A stretch of DNA of 64,000 nucleotides from Diphasiastrum complanatum. Its lineage: Eukaryota > Streptophyta > Lycopodiopsida > Lycopodiales > Lycopodiaceae. Each line of letters begins with the position of its first letter. The first letter of the stretch is position 1. Under the pieces are notes generated by a model. The model had not been told where the DNA came from, ran no database searches, and worked only from the letters and a program-made list of their open reading frames with translations. Below, piece by piece: positions 1 to 10,062 of the stretch. A program made the position numbers and the translations under genes. The stretch spans positions 20,454,349-20,518,348 of the forward strand of contig CM055109.1 of the NCBI GenBank assembly GCA_029204225.1. Reading direction: 5' to 3'.

Positions 1-1625
1 TTTGGTATTTTTAAGCTAATTAATCATGGATTTCAAAATGTGGGCGCCAAGGAGCTTGTTTTGTTTCTAGTATTTCATGCTTTTTCGATTCTTTGTGCAC
101 TCTTGTATACGTAATTAAAGTCCTTGACGTACTTTTAGTTTTCTTGTTTCTTTAGTTTTTTCTTAATTTTTTTCATGTTGGTGGTTGTTGTTTGGTCCTT
201 GAACAACTCTCTCAGTCTTCTAAGAGAATTCGGATTCTTTTGAAACCCAGACATCAACTTGTGCTTGGGTACTCACGAGGTGTGAGTAATGCTGGCTAGC
301 TAAGATTTGTTCCTTTTTTTCCCTTCAATATTATAAATTTTGTATCTCACTAATATATATTCATTGATCTTTGATAGACATGTGGTTTCCACAATTTTGT
401 GAACAATTTGATACTTAGGCAAGATGCAATTTTGTTTTTTCAAAGCTTAAATCTATTCTCTTTGTTAGGTTGGAAGTTATGTTCAACTGTAGCTTTTACA
501 TTTTTTACAAAATTTATAGATTGCAGGTCTTTGTGAGAAATACCTGATGTGGCGACGTGAAGGGGTTATAAGACCTTTTTAAGATGAAGGTAAGTTTCAT
601 GACTTTGAAATGCCAATGGTTTGGCTTCTAAAGTATTTGTATTGAATGAAATAAGGTAATGATAATTTGTTTTTCTCAAGGTTTTTGAAGTTTCACATTA
701 TTTCTTCTTTTCTCATGAATTTTCAAATGCAGATGCATATGTTATTCGATATTATTAAAGACATTCATTGATTATTATTTGGATGGCACATGCTCACATG
801 AGGGTGTGAAGTGGTGATCGTAGACCCAACCCCAACCAAGGCCCCAAATGCTTAAACCCTATGCCCCTTATATTTGATTGATTGGAGAGGCTATCTGTTC
901 ACATTGAGTTCTTAGGAACGTCCAATTTCTAGCTTTTTTGGTATTTATCATTCTTCAGTTTTACACTAGGTCAACTTTACTATTAAGTCCTTTTTTTGTC
1001 GTTACAATGTCTTCCAATTTTTGCATGTATCTGAGCACCTAGGATTGGAAAGGATAATGCCATTCAGTCTATTCTTGGGAGCATATTTATTCACCTCCAT
1101 CATTGGCTGCCCGCCATCTTGAACCCATTGTGGCACCTCTATTTAGGATCATAATTGGTCACCACATTAGAGTTAAGAACTCAAATCACATAGAACATGA
1201 TAAGCATTCACAATTGACACAATGGAATAGCTCATGAAGGTTTTCTACCTAAGAACCAATAGAAATCTAAAGCCAAAGCCCTAATTGAGCAATAGCAAAT
1301 GAAGTCTCCAAAATCATAAGCTAACAAAAGTGGCTATATATACTAAGCAAAAGCTACCTTCCTTTAGTTAATTTTGGAGGGAAACATTGAAAATTCAAAT
1401 ATTAATACCCAAATTAGGAATGGTGTAAAATAGTGTTTCGGGGCTTGTCAAATGTATTAAAAAGTGCGTGTATACTAGTAATAACATCAAATAATAGGCG
1501 ACTAACGAAAGTAATGTAAGAGTAAATGATGCCACTATAATAATGTATTAGTGACGCATGTAATGGCCATCATATGAACATATGTGATATATGTGTTCAT
1601 AACACTCCCCTATTAGAAGTAAACT
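1..1625. other. Non-coding sequence, no gene seen
   Basis: AT-rich sequence without a convincing open frame or splice structure on either strand. The part from about 1,310 to 1,480 resembles 36,940-37,110; both carry ACTAAGCAAAAGCTAC followed by a GGGAGGGAAA-like run and then AAAATAGTGTT. It is therefore probably an old dispersed repeat. Nothing else can be named. Confidence 0.6.
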
Positions 1626-1629
1626 CCTA

Positions 1630-3600
1630 ATATTTCGAGCAAAATATATGGAATCAGCTAGCAGAGGGTAGAGTAGAACCAGGATGATCTTGAATAATGG
1701 TTGTTAAAGCACGAGCTTGATCAGCAAGTAAGGGAATGAGAAAAACATCAAGGGACTCTCAAGTAGCCTTCTGAAGAGGATGAGCATCCCATTGAAGTAG
1801 AAACTGAACCTACTGACGATGTTGACCATATTGAAAGCACACCTAAAGAATAAAGAATAACAGTAGGAAGAAATGGAAAGAGCTTTGGATCTTCTGAAAA
1901 TGTGTCAGATTGAGGTATAGTATCTCCAATAGCAACTCGTAGTAGGCTCACATGAAAAATGTCACAGGCACGTGTCATCAAAGGTTATTAAAGACAACAG
2001 GGAATCAGATTAACACATTGGAGAATTTGAAAAGGCCCATAATAGCTTGGAGCAAGCTCTTCCATAGAAGCTTGACCTTGAACAAAGTGATGTGGAGTGA
2101 AACCAACTGTAAGTAAACTATAGCACTCTCCTGAAATTCGACACGATGATGATGCTGATCCACAAAAGATTGATATTGCTGTTGTATCTTTTGTAAATGG
2201 ATGACATCGAAGACGACATGGAATTAGACTAACACGCTGGAGAATTTGAAAAGGCCCATAATAGCTTGGAGCAAGCTCTTCCGTAGAAGCCCGAACTATA
2301 TCATGACACGACAACGACATTGATCCACAAAAGAATGAATTGAGTTTGTTTTGAAAACCTATCCATAACCACCAAACAAGAATCGTGACCATCGTAGATA
2401 TGAGGTAGGCCAATGATAAAGTCCATGGGAATATTGATCCACTAGTGATGAGGTGTGTAGTTCAATGCTGTAGGAGACCTATAGGCTTAGCACGAGAGTA
2501 CTTATTTTGGAGATAGAAATAACTTTGATGAAGAAGAGTAGCAAGGTCATATTTCAGCAAGGGCCACAAAAAAATAGTCACAAATATGGACCAAGTTTTG
2601 TTGAAAATCAAAGTGGCCACCAAAAAATAGTCACAAATATGGACCAAGTTTTGTTGAAAATCAAAGTGGCCACTAACATGAGAGGAATGAACATGACTTG
2701 GGATGAAGGTCAAGAGAACTATGATTTCATAATGCACCATAATGATAAGATGATGATCAAGAAGGAATTAAACTTGGTGAGGACGGTTGAGGCAATAGAA
2801 GCAAAAGCATAAATGTCTTGAAAATCAGGACACTTGGGGTGTGCAGAGGGAAGAAGTCAAACCAAGGAGGAGTAGCAAGGCAAAAAGTCGAGACAAAGCA
2901 TAAGTGGCAACATTAGAAGCACTAGGTCTATAATGCATATCAAAAGTGAGAGTTTGTAAAAACTGGAGCTAACGATACTGACGGTCGCTTAGGTCTTTTT
3001 GAGTGAACAAATAATGAAGAGATTTGTGATTCATAAAAATATGACAATGAGTTCGATAAAGATATATGCAACAACACTAGCCGCTTGACGTGAAATAGGT
3101 CCCAATCCAACAAAACTAGCATCAGTTTTGACAACAAAATTGAAAAATCAAGAAGACACATGAGAGGAACATGAAATAAAAGAGGTTTAAGGGTAATAAA
3201 AGTAGTTAGATACTCGATTGTCCAAACAAAAGGAACTAATTTCTTGAGCAAATGATTCAATGATATCAGAAAAATGGGGAACAGGACGACCATATGAGGA
3301 ATGTGACCATAAAATATAACAAAGGCAAGGAAAGAACACTTGGATCTCTTTCTCCTGCCATATAGAAGACGTGTAACAAGGAGATGAAAAATAGAACGTA
3401 AATGGATAACATGGTCGTGTAAAGAAATACTTAAAACAAGAATGTCATCAAAATAAACAATGAAAATATGAGTCATGGTATGAAGAAAGGTAGGCGACTA
3501 AGACCCAAAGAGAAAAATTTATACAAGCTAGAATGGGTACGAAAGTGATCTTATATAATTAGCAGGATGCATATGGAAATGAAGGTCAATCTTAGAAAAG
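1630..3600 (-). pseudogene. Decayed Gypsy (Gypsy-A family) pol relic
   Basis: Read on the minus strand this is a broken Ty3/Gypsy polyprotein. From high to low coordinates there is an RT start (FSKIDL, near 3,590), the RT catalytic box YFDDIL (near 3,450), RNase H remnants, an integrase zinc-region tail (KYSRAK, near 2,490), the integrase C-terminal motif SYYGPFQIL, and ACDIFHVSLLR before the chromodomain position (near 1,950). These pieces match the intact frame at 7,468-9,567. Many stops and frameshifts break it, so it makes no product. The integrase C-terminal segment occurs twice (about 2,010-2,090 and 2,220-2,290). A second block of about 58 bases is tandemly duplicated at 2,562-2,680. 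No LTR is recognised at its left end. Confidence 0.8.
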
Positions 3601-3895
3601 AGCTTGGCTTTGTGTTAGAGACCTCATTGTTGAAATAGACCAAGGTAAGGACACATTCAGCCATACACAACTTGTAAATCCTTGACAACAGGCTTGACTT
3701 GAGCTCCCAAAACTGTTCTATGAAGGCAGAGTGTGTGTTGCTTGTAGCACTCTTTGGTCTTCTCCTATGGTGAACCAGTCTCTCTCCCACCCTTGCTGAT
3801 CACTCGCTGCTCTTACTCTCTATTGGCCAGACCACTCTCTTTCCAACCATTCGACCCAAGACCACTACACCTCACTTTTCTTTTCGTACACATCT
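3601..3895. other. Unassigned spacer
   Basis: Short interval between the Gypsy relic and the Gypsy-B LTR. No frame or repeat is recognised. Confidence 0.4.
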
Positions 3896-3924
3896 TGTAA
3901 TAGATCCTAACACCACAGTAGGGC
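3896..3924 (-). repeat. Gypsy-B LTR copy 1, part cut off by Gypsy-A
   Basis: These 29 bases, from TGTAATAGATCC to AGGGC, match the start of the complete Gypsy-B LTR at 20,363. The LTR resumes after the Gypsy-A insertion at 10,063, so this LTR has been split by a later transposition. AGGGC at 3,920-3,924 is the left copy of the target-site duplication. Confidence 0.9.
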
Positions 3925-4374
3925 AGTTATGGACTCGCCTCATTACATTCGCCATGTCCATTTACATTTACTTTACTTTATGCATAGGCAGGCTTTGGGC
4001 CCTTTTTTATTCATTATTTGACATTTAGACTATATGGTTGGCCTTGGGCCCTATTATTGACATTTAGACCATATTATTGGCCTTGGGCCCTATGATTCAC
4101 TATATTGGTTATTTGGTCATATTATTGAGAGTGGGGGCCTTCTTGGAGGCGCATTATTTTCCCTCTCAGTTTGGCCCTAGCCACTGGAAGCTTCCTTTTA
4201 GGGCTTCCTCTTGGCTATAAGTAGGGATTCTGTGTCATTTGTTACTTGGCTTATGATATGATCTCCTTCTTTAGTCTCTTTAAGCTTTCTCTCTCCTGCT
4301 TTCTAGGGTTAAGTCTTGCTTATGTGATGCTTTCATAGACTAAATCTAGATCAGCCGTGGCTACGTTCATAACT
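3925..4374 (+). repeat. Gypsy-A 5' LTR
   Basis: 450 bp, from AGTTATGGACTC to GTTCATAACT. It carries a likely core promoter (TATA-like CTATAAGTAG at 4,215-4,224), also kept in the related LTRs near 9,903 and 34,778. It supplies transcription start and polyadenylation for the element. Confidence 0.95.
4215..4224 (+). promoter_or_regulatory. TATA-like box in Gypsy-A 5' LTR
   Basis: CTATAAGTAG, conserved between the two LTRs and in the divergent LTR at 34,569-34,936. It is the probable Pol II core promoter of the family. Confidence 0.6.
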
Positions 4375-4386
4375 TGGTATCAGAGC
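4375..4386 (+). other. Primer binding site (initiator-Met tRNA type)
   Basis: TGGTATCAGAGC follows the 5' LTR directly and is complementary to the 3' end of plant initiator methionine tRNA. It fixes the LTR end. Confidence 0.9.
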
Positions 4387-5392
4387 ACTTTCCTGAGCAT
4401 CTCCGTTGAGCAGATTTTTCTCTCACAGGAGGGCGCCCATCTTCAGCTTGGATCTTCACCATTTTTCAGCCGGATCTTCAGCATTTCTCCACACTTGTCT
4501 TGCAGATTTTCACGACGGATCGGAGGAGGACAGGCGCCCACTTGCTGCCCATTTTTAGCGCCCTCTTGCTGGCTGCCTACTGCTGCATTTTCAACCTTTT
4601 TCCTCCCCTATTTTGGGCGCCCTACGGCCTCCTATTTGCTGCCCTATTGGGCGCCCTCATGCTTGCTGACCAACGCCCGACTGCTCCTTCCTTTGCTGAA
4701 AATTTCCGCTTTTTGCTGCCCCTATTCACCACCTTCCATCAGCCACTCCTAGCGCCCTACCAACCCATCTTTTTGATCCAATTTTTTTTTGCCGTTCACT
4801 ACCTCTCTTGGACGCCCACACTCCACCATAGCTGGCGCCCTACATCCGCCTCAATTTTAGCTCACCCTCCTACACTGCTGTCTGTGTTCGCAACCCTACC
4901 CCGGACAATACAAACATGCCTAGATGCTTAGAAAGCCACTCCCACCCAACTTCATCGCGCATCGGGATTGCTCCTCGTCTTTATCGCAAACTTTTTTTTA
5001 CCCTTGAAGGGCGATCTCTGGTTTTTCAGCCTTGTTTCCTCGCTGCCCATACCTCCTTTTTGTTATCACTTCCTTTCCTTGGCTGCTCCCTTTCCAGCCC
5101 CATAGTCCATTATTGTTTCCCATACTTTTACCCACCGTTTACTCCACGTTGTCGGGCCCTTAGCATCTTTTTTGGAGGCTGCCCGGTACCTCGACATATG
5201 GCCGCTATTTTTCAGCTCACTTCCGGTTGCGGTTACGAGGTATTTCTTACTTAGTTGTCCTTTCCGTTCATCTTACATCGCGAGTTCTATTGTGTCTTTT
5301 CATTGGCGTGCCTGTTGTGATGACTTATGTCCTCTCCTTCAGTTCGTCCAATTGTTTAGCACATTTCTTTTCTCGCTTACTTTTTCTTCCTC
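4387..5392 (+). other. Gypsy-A leader with repeated GGCGCC palindromes
   Basis: About 1.0 kb of pyrimidine-rich leader between the primer site and gag. Open frames here (4,357-5,438) start late, overlap each other and show no retroelement motif, so they are not called. The palindrome GGCGCC, mostly as GGGCGCCC, occurs at 4,431, 4,533, 4,615, 4,649 and 4,834. Related AGCGCCC or GACGCCC words lie between these sites. Confidence 0.8.
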
Positions 5393-6493
5393 ATGGCTAG
5401 CTCACCCACTACACCTGCGAGTCATTCCGGACCTTTAGATGAACAGTTTGCTGATATGCGTGACTCTCTTACTCTCCTCAGTAGTCGTTTCGACCAAATG
5501 ATGACCGGTTTTACCACTCTATAGACCGGCTTTGCCACTATGCAGTCACAGATTGATTCCTTACAGCCACATGGACCTGGCAAAGCCCCTGTTCATTCAT
5601 CATTTGGGTCTCCATTTGGACTTCCATCCTCGTCTACTTCCTTTGGCGGTGGGCCTCATTTTCCACCTAACCCACCATCCGGTTTTCCACGTTTTACTGC
5701 TCCTGAGTCACATTTTCCACGACATCTAGCTCTTGAGCCACATTTTGCTCGAGATTTTCGTGATCGGGTACAGCTTGCCACCTATTCTGGTTCCTCTGAC
5801 GGGAACTTGTTAGAGAATTGGTTTGCAAAGCTTGATACTTATTTTCAGATTTACCCTAAGACTGATCCTCAGAAGGTCCAGTTAGCCGCCTTACATTTAG
5901 ATGGACGTGCTGCCACTTGGTGGCGGGTCTACCGACTTGACCTTGATCGGGACGGTCTCCAGTTATGGCCTACCTTTCGTTGTGATCTTCGTCATGCTAT
6001 GATTGACCCTCAGTGGCTGAGCCGCCAGCGTGATATATTACGTAGTCTTACTCAGACTGGTGATCTTTCTTCCTATATAGATCAGTTTATGGACCTTTCC
6101 TACCTCTTTACAGATCTTCAGCCCACCGAGCTTATTTCTCGCTACATTGCTGGACTTCGTGGCGCTCTACGATACGATGTCTCTTCTTTCCGTCCACCCA
6201 CACTTGTTGAGGCCATGCCCCTTGCTAGTACTTTACAGCATAAGTACCCTGATCCTGTTCCCTTTCGCTTTTCCCGACCTCGTCCATCTCTTTCACCTCT
6301 ACCATCTCCGGCCCCATCTGCCCCATCCACTGTCGTCCCGACCTCTTCTCTTACTTCTCCCGCTCCTCGCCCTCCGCCTCCTCGTTCTGCTTTTGTCCGA
6401 CGTTACACGTCTGCAGAGTTCGCTGACATTCAGCAGAAGCGTCTTTGCTTTCGTTGTAAGAGTCCTGACCACATTGCCCGTGATTGCCGCTAG
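5393..6493 (+). pseudogene. Gypsy-A gag (capsid and nucleocapsid), with TAG stops
   Basis: The frame opens at ATG 5,393 and runs to TAG at 6,491. A TAG interrupts it at 5,522, so the intact part begins near 5,540 (317 codons). It encodes the structural Gag that packages element RNA. The capsid region contains LLENWFAKLD and AATWWRVY, typical of plant Gypsy gag. A proline- and serine-rich linker follows, then the CCHC zinc knuckle CFRCKSPDHIARDC just before the end. The same gag core recurs in Gypsy-C on the minus strand (17,280-18,058) and in the relic near 32,900. Both stops replace a position where CAG would be plausible. The 6,491 stop precedes the protease region, which originally should have been fused. 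Confidence 0.88.
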
Positions 6494-6621
6494 CCCCTGC
6501 CTACTTCTACTGCTGTTTTCTACCATGAGGGCACTACCCCAGATGAGTCCGATATCTACATTCATATATCTGATGAGCCTGATCTATCTCCTGAGCCTTC
6601 TACTGATTTACTTCCTGCTAC

Positions 6622-7197
6622 TTGCCATGCTCAACTTGCTTATGCTACCTGGACAGGGTGCCCCGGTCCTCGCTCCATTCGGCTACTGGTCATGAGTATA
6701 TTGCTTTAGTTGATATCGGCAGCACTCATTCCTTTATCAACAATTATGTTCTCAGCCGGATACGCGCTTCACCTATTCCTGCTCCACAGCCTCTCATAGT
6801 CGAGGTTGCCAGTTCTCACTCATTTCCTAGTTCTCAGATGTTTCAGGGATTATCCTACCACATTGGTGATTTTTCTGGACAGGCAGATCTTTATATCATT
6901 CCTCTGGAGCGCTATGACCTTATCCTTGGTGCTGATTGGTTTGCTTCATTGGGAGCGGTTACTTTGGACCTGGCTCAGCATACATTGACATTTGTTCATG
7001 ATGCAGTGACCCACTCACTTGCTGGTATTGATTCTCAGGCAAATTTCCAGCTGATCAGCGGGAAGCAGTTTATCCGCAGCCTACCTAAGGCTCATTGTGC
7101 AGCTTTATTATGTGTTCAGCGTGTTGCAGCAGATTCTCCAGTGACTACCTCTCCTCCAGCAGCTGTTCCTCAGGTGATCTCTGACTTATTACATTAG
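6622..7197 (+). pseudogene. Gypsy-A aspartic protease
   Basis: The protease frame is recognisable from about 6,690, starting HEYIALVDIGSTHSF. The active-site motif is present as DIGS (normally DSG or DTG). LILGADWF downstream matches the second conserved region of retropepsins. The frame differs from that of gag, so a small indel near 6,690 has broken a former gag-protease fusion. It ends at TAG 7,195, beyond which RT begins in the same frame. The product would cleave the polyprotein in particles. The codons before 6,690 are out of frame and are probably not authentic. Confidence 0.85.
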
Positions 7198-7499
7198 TAT
7201 GCATTTGTCTTTTCAGAACCTACGATGCTACCACCATTACGTGATGTGAACCACCATATTGATTTGCGTCCTGGTTCTGCTCCTCCCTCCCGGCCTCCTT
7301 ACCGTATGTCTAAGTCTGAGCGTGATGAGGTTGAGCTTCAGATTACTGCTTTACTAGATCAGGGCCTTATTGTTCCTAGTCACAGTCCTTTTGGTGCCCC
7401 TGTTCTCCTTGTCAGTAAGAAAGATGGTTCCAAACGCCTCTGCATTGATTAGCGTGCCCTCAATAAGTTGACCATCCGTAACCAGTATCCTGTTTCTCA
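7198..7499 (+). pseudogene. Gypsy-A reverse transcriptase, N-terminal remnant only
   Basis: Continues in the protease frame: a typical RT lead-in (DVNHHIDLRPGSAPPSRPPY), then SPFGAPVLLVSKKDGS and, after a TAG at 7,450, RALNKLTIRNQYPV. These belong to the RT fingers. Just after NQYPV, near 7,497, the sequence jumps to FATVTAPLHALLKK, which belongs to the end of RT and start of the RNase H region. The palm with its YxDD catalytic box is missing. The relic at 29,306-29,786 still has that part, so the loss is specific to this copy or lineage. Confidence 0.88.
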
Positions 7500-9567
7500 C
7501 TTTGCCACTGTGACTGCCCCTCTTCATGCCCTTTTGAAGAAGTCTAGTGCTTTTGTTTGGACTTCTGATTGTCAGTTCGCCTTTGACACTCTTCGTCGTG
7601 CTGTTGTGGAGGCCTCTGTCCTGTGTTTACCACAGTTTGATCAGAAATTTATTGTTGAGACCGATGCTAGTAATGTTGGTTTGGGTGCCTTGCTTCGTCA
7701 GTCTCAGTGTATTATTGCTTATGAGTCGCGTCGTTTACGCTCTTATGAGCAACGTTATTCTGTCCATGAGAAAGAGCTTCTTGCCATTATCTATGCTCTT
7801 AAGAAGTGGCGCCATTACCTGTACCGTGTTCCTTTTGATATCGTTACTGATCATCAGTCCTTACGTTATCTCTTCTCCCAGCGTGATCTTAGTGATTGTC
7901 AGTTTCGTTGGTTGCAGTTTTTACAATCTTTTGATTTTTCTATTTTGTATCGTCTTGGTCGTGCTAACACTGCTGCTGACGCATTGTCTAGACTTCCTGC
8001 TTTATTGAATACCCTTGTTGCCACGATCCCTTCCTGGTTTGATGATCTTCCATCTGCTTATCTTACATGTTCTGATTTTTGTGATGTTTATAGTTCTGCT
8101 CCACCTATGTCGTCTTCACCTCATCAGGCTTATTCCATTGTTGACCACCGTCTTTATCATTATGGTTCTCTTTGTATTCCTAGTTCTTTGAGTATCCGTT
8201 CTCAGTTGTTGTCGGATGCTCATTCGTCCCCAGTTGGGGGTCATTTTGGTTTTCAGAAGTCTTATGCTCGTCTTAAGGATCATTTCTATTGGCCATCCCC
8301 TAGGAAAGAGCTTGTTGTACTTATTCGTACCTGTCCTTTCTGCTTACGTTATAAGTACTCCCGTGCTAAGTCCGCTGGTTTGCTTCAGAGTTGGCCTATT
8401 CCTCACCGCCAGTGGACTGATATTTCTATGGACTTCATCATTGGCCTTCCCCGCACCCGTCATGGTCACGATTCATGTATGGTGGTAGTTGACAGGTTCT
8501 TGAAACAGGCACATTTCATACCCGTCCGCAGTACTATCACAGCAGAGCAGTGTGCACGCTTGTTCCTTTCAGAGATATTTCGCCTACATGGGTTTCCTCG
8601 TACTATCCTTTCTGATTGGGATAGTAAGTTTACATCATTGTTCTGGACAGAGCTTATGCGTATATTGGATGTACAACTTTTTATGGGGTCTGCTTATCAT
8701 TCTACTTCTGATGGGCAGTCTGAGGTCCTTAACAGGATCTTTGAGGATTATTTGCCCCATTTTGTTACTCCTTCAGGGAAGGATTGGGATCAGCACTTAT
8801 GTTTGGCAGAGTATAGCTATAACAGCTCTGTTAGTACCAGCACCGGCGTTGCACCATTTTTATTATCTCATGGTTATGCACCTCTTTTACCTGGTATTCC
8901 TCTTCCTCCCGAGGATACACCTGTGACACTGTCTTCATTTCTATCAGGTGCTCGCGAGCTTATTCTCCAGGCCAGTTCCCATTTGCAGCAGGTCCAGCAG
9001 CGTTATCAGGCTTCAGTTGATCGTCATCGACGTCATGTTGAGTTTCAAGTTGGTGATATGGTATATCTACGCCTACGGTTTGCACTTCATCATTTTATTC
9101 AGGGCCATGCTTCTACTGAGAAGCTTGCACCATGTTATTATGGGCCTTATTGTATATTGGAGGTTCTTAGTCCAGTTACATATCGTCTTCAGCTTCCTGC
9201 TTCCACACGTGCCTGTGATATATTCCATGTCAGTTTATTACGTGCTGCTATTGAGGATGATGCTCCTCGTGATGCTGAGTTTCCTACTGCACCGGATCTC
9301 TTTCCTTTATTACCTGCTGCTATCCTTCAGGTGCGTTTGCATCATAGTCGACGCCGCCGGCAGATTCAGTTCCTAGTCCAGTGGGATGGTCGTCCTGTTG
9401 AGGAGGCCACATGGGAGCCTATTGATGTCTTTTCTCATACACCGTCACTTGCGGATCAGGCTCGTGCTCTTGCCGCACTTGTTGATTCCTCTACATCAGC
9501 TGTTGCTCCAGTTGTTACTACACCAGATGCTGTTCCAGTTGATCCTCCAGGGCTTGCTGTTACTTGA
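7468..9567 (+). CDS. Gypsy-A pol: RNase H, integrase, chromodomain
   Basis: A 699-codon open frame to TGA at 9,565. In order: the end of the RT/connection region; RNase H (about residues 65-180) with VETDASNVGLGALL, EKELLAII and DHQSLRYL; an acidic linker; an integrase zinc region with HSSPVGGH and CPFC (about 250-295); the DDE core with SMDFI, a second aspartate in LSDWDSKF and the glutamate in SEVLNRIFEDY (about 315-430); the GPY/F-like segment; and a C-terminal chromodomain with FLVQWDGRPVEEATWEP (about 625-660). The integrase inserts element cDNA; the chromodomain is thought to direct it to marked chromatin. Intact over its length, but the upstream RT deletion makes it a non-autonomous remnant. 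The nominal start is only where the frame opens after the stop at 7,450. Confidence 0.93.
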   Translation: MTIRNQYPVSHFATVTAPLHALLKKSSAFVWTSDCQFAFDTLRRAVVEASVLCLPQFDQKFIVETDASNVGLGALLRQSQCIIAYESRRLRSYEQRYSVHEKELLAIIYALKKWRHYLYRVPFDIVTDHQSLRYLFSQRDLSDCQFRWLQFLQSFDFSILYRLGRANTAADALSRLPALLNTLVATIPSWFDDLPSAYLTCSDFCDVYSSAPPMSSSPHQAYSIVDHRLYHYGSLCIPSSLSIRSQLLSDAHSSPVGGHFGFQKSYARLKDHFYWPSPRKELVVLIRTCPFCLRYKYSRAKSAGLLQSWPIPHRQWTDISMDFIIGLPRTRHGHDSCMVVVDRFLKQAHFIPVRSTITAEQCARLFLSEIFRLHGFPRTILSDWDSKFTSLFWTELMRILDVQLFMGSAYHSTSDGQSEVLNRIFEDYLPHFVTPSGKDWDQHLCLAEYSYNSSVSTSTGVAPFLLSHGYAPLLPGIPLPPEDTPVTLSSFLSGARELILQASSHLQQVQQRYQASVDRHRRHVEFQVGDMVYLRLRFALHHFIQGHASTEKLAPCYYGPYCILEVLSPVTYRLQLPASTRACDIFHVSLLRAAIEDDAPRDAEFPTAPDLFPLLPAAILQVRLHHSRRRRQIQFLVQWDGRPVEEATWEPIDVFSHTPSLADQARALAALVDSSTSAVAPVVTTPDAVPVDPPGLAVT

Positions 9568-9596
9568 TCCAGTCCTTTATGGCAATTGGGTCTTAT

Positions 9597-9611
9597 TTTT
9601 GTGTTGGGGAG
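9597..9611 (+). other. Polypurine-rich tract of Gypsy-A
   Basis: A purine-rich stretch ending GGGGAG directly precedes the 3' LTR (TTTTGTGTTGGGGAG). It is the likely plus-strand primer. Confidence 0.7.
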
Positions 9612-10062
9612 AGTTATGGACTCGGCTCATTACATTCGCCATGTCCATTTACATTTACTTTACTTTATGCATAGGCAGGCTTTGGGCCCTCGTTTATTCA
9701 TTATTTGACATTTAGACTATATGGTTGGCCTTGGGCCCTATTATTGACATTTAGATCATATTATTGGCCTTGGGACCTATGATTCACTATATTGGTTATT
9801 TGGTCATATTACTGAGAGTGGGGGCCTTCTTGGAGGGCGCACTATTTTCCCTCTCAGTTTGGCCCTAGCCACTGGAAGCTTCCTTTTAGGGCTTCCTCTT
9901 GGCTATAAGTAGGGATTCTGTGTCATTTGTTACTTGGCTTATGATATGATCTCCTTCTTTAGTCTCTTTAAGCTTTCTCTCTCCTGCTTTCTAGGGTTAA
10001 GTCTTGCTTATGTGATGCTTTCATAGACTAAATCTAGATCAGTCGTGGCTACGTTCATAACT
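9612..10062 (+). repeat. Gypsy-A 3' LTR
   Basis: Matches the 5' LTR with few differences and has the same AGTTATG and CATAACT ends. It is followed by the right copy of the target duplication AGGGC (10,063-10,067). Confidence 0.95.

Larger units (their letters stand above)
3925..10062 (+). mobile_element. Gypsy-A: nearly complete chromovirus-type Ty3/Gypsy retrotransposon
   Basis: A 6.1-kb LTR retrotransposon on the + strand. It has two LTRs of about 450 bp that differ at only a handful of positions. It also has an iMet-type primer binding site, a long leader, gag, protease, a fragment of reverse transcriptase, RNase H, integrase and a C-terminal chromodomain. The LTR ends form a perfect 7-bp inverted repeat, AGTTATG...CATAACT, rather than the usual TG...CA. 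The 5-bp duplication AGGGC flanks both sides (3,920-3,924 and 10,063-10,067). Gene order (integrase after RNase H) and the chromodomain place it in the chromoviruses. The catalytic core of RT is deleted, one frameshift separates gag from protease, and several in-frame TAG stops are present, so this copy cannot move by itself. The high LTR identity suggests a fairly recent insertion. Confidence 0.95.

Noticed and set aside
4357-5438. Five overlapping + strand frames in the Gypsy-A leader
   Set aside because: They lie in the untranslated leader between primer site and gag and show no motif; open because the region is pyrimidine-rich.
7547-9376. Hydrophobic + strand frames overlapping the Gypsy-A pol
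   Set aside because: Out-of-frame shadows of the 699-codon RNase H-integrase frame.
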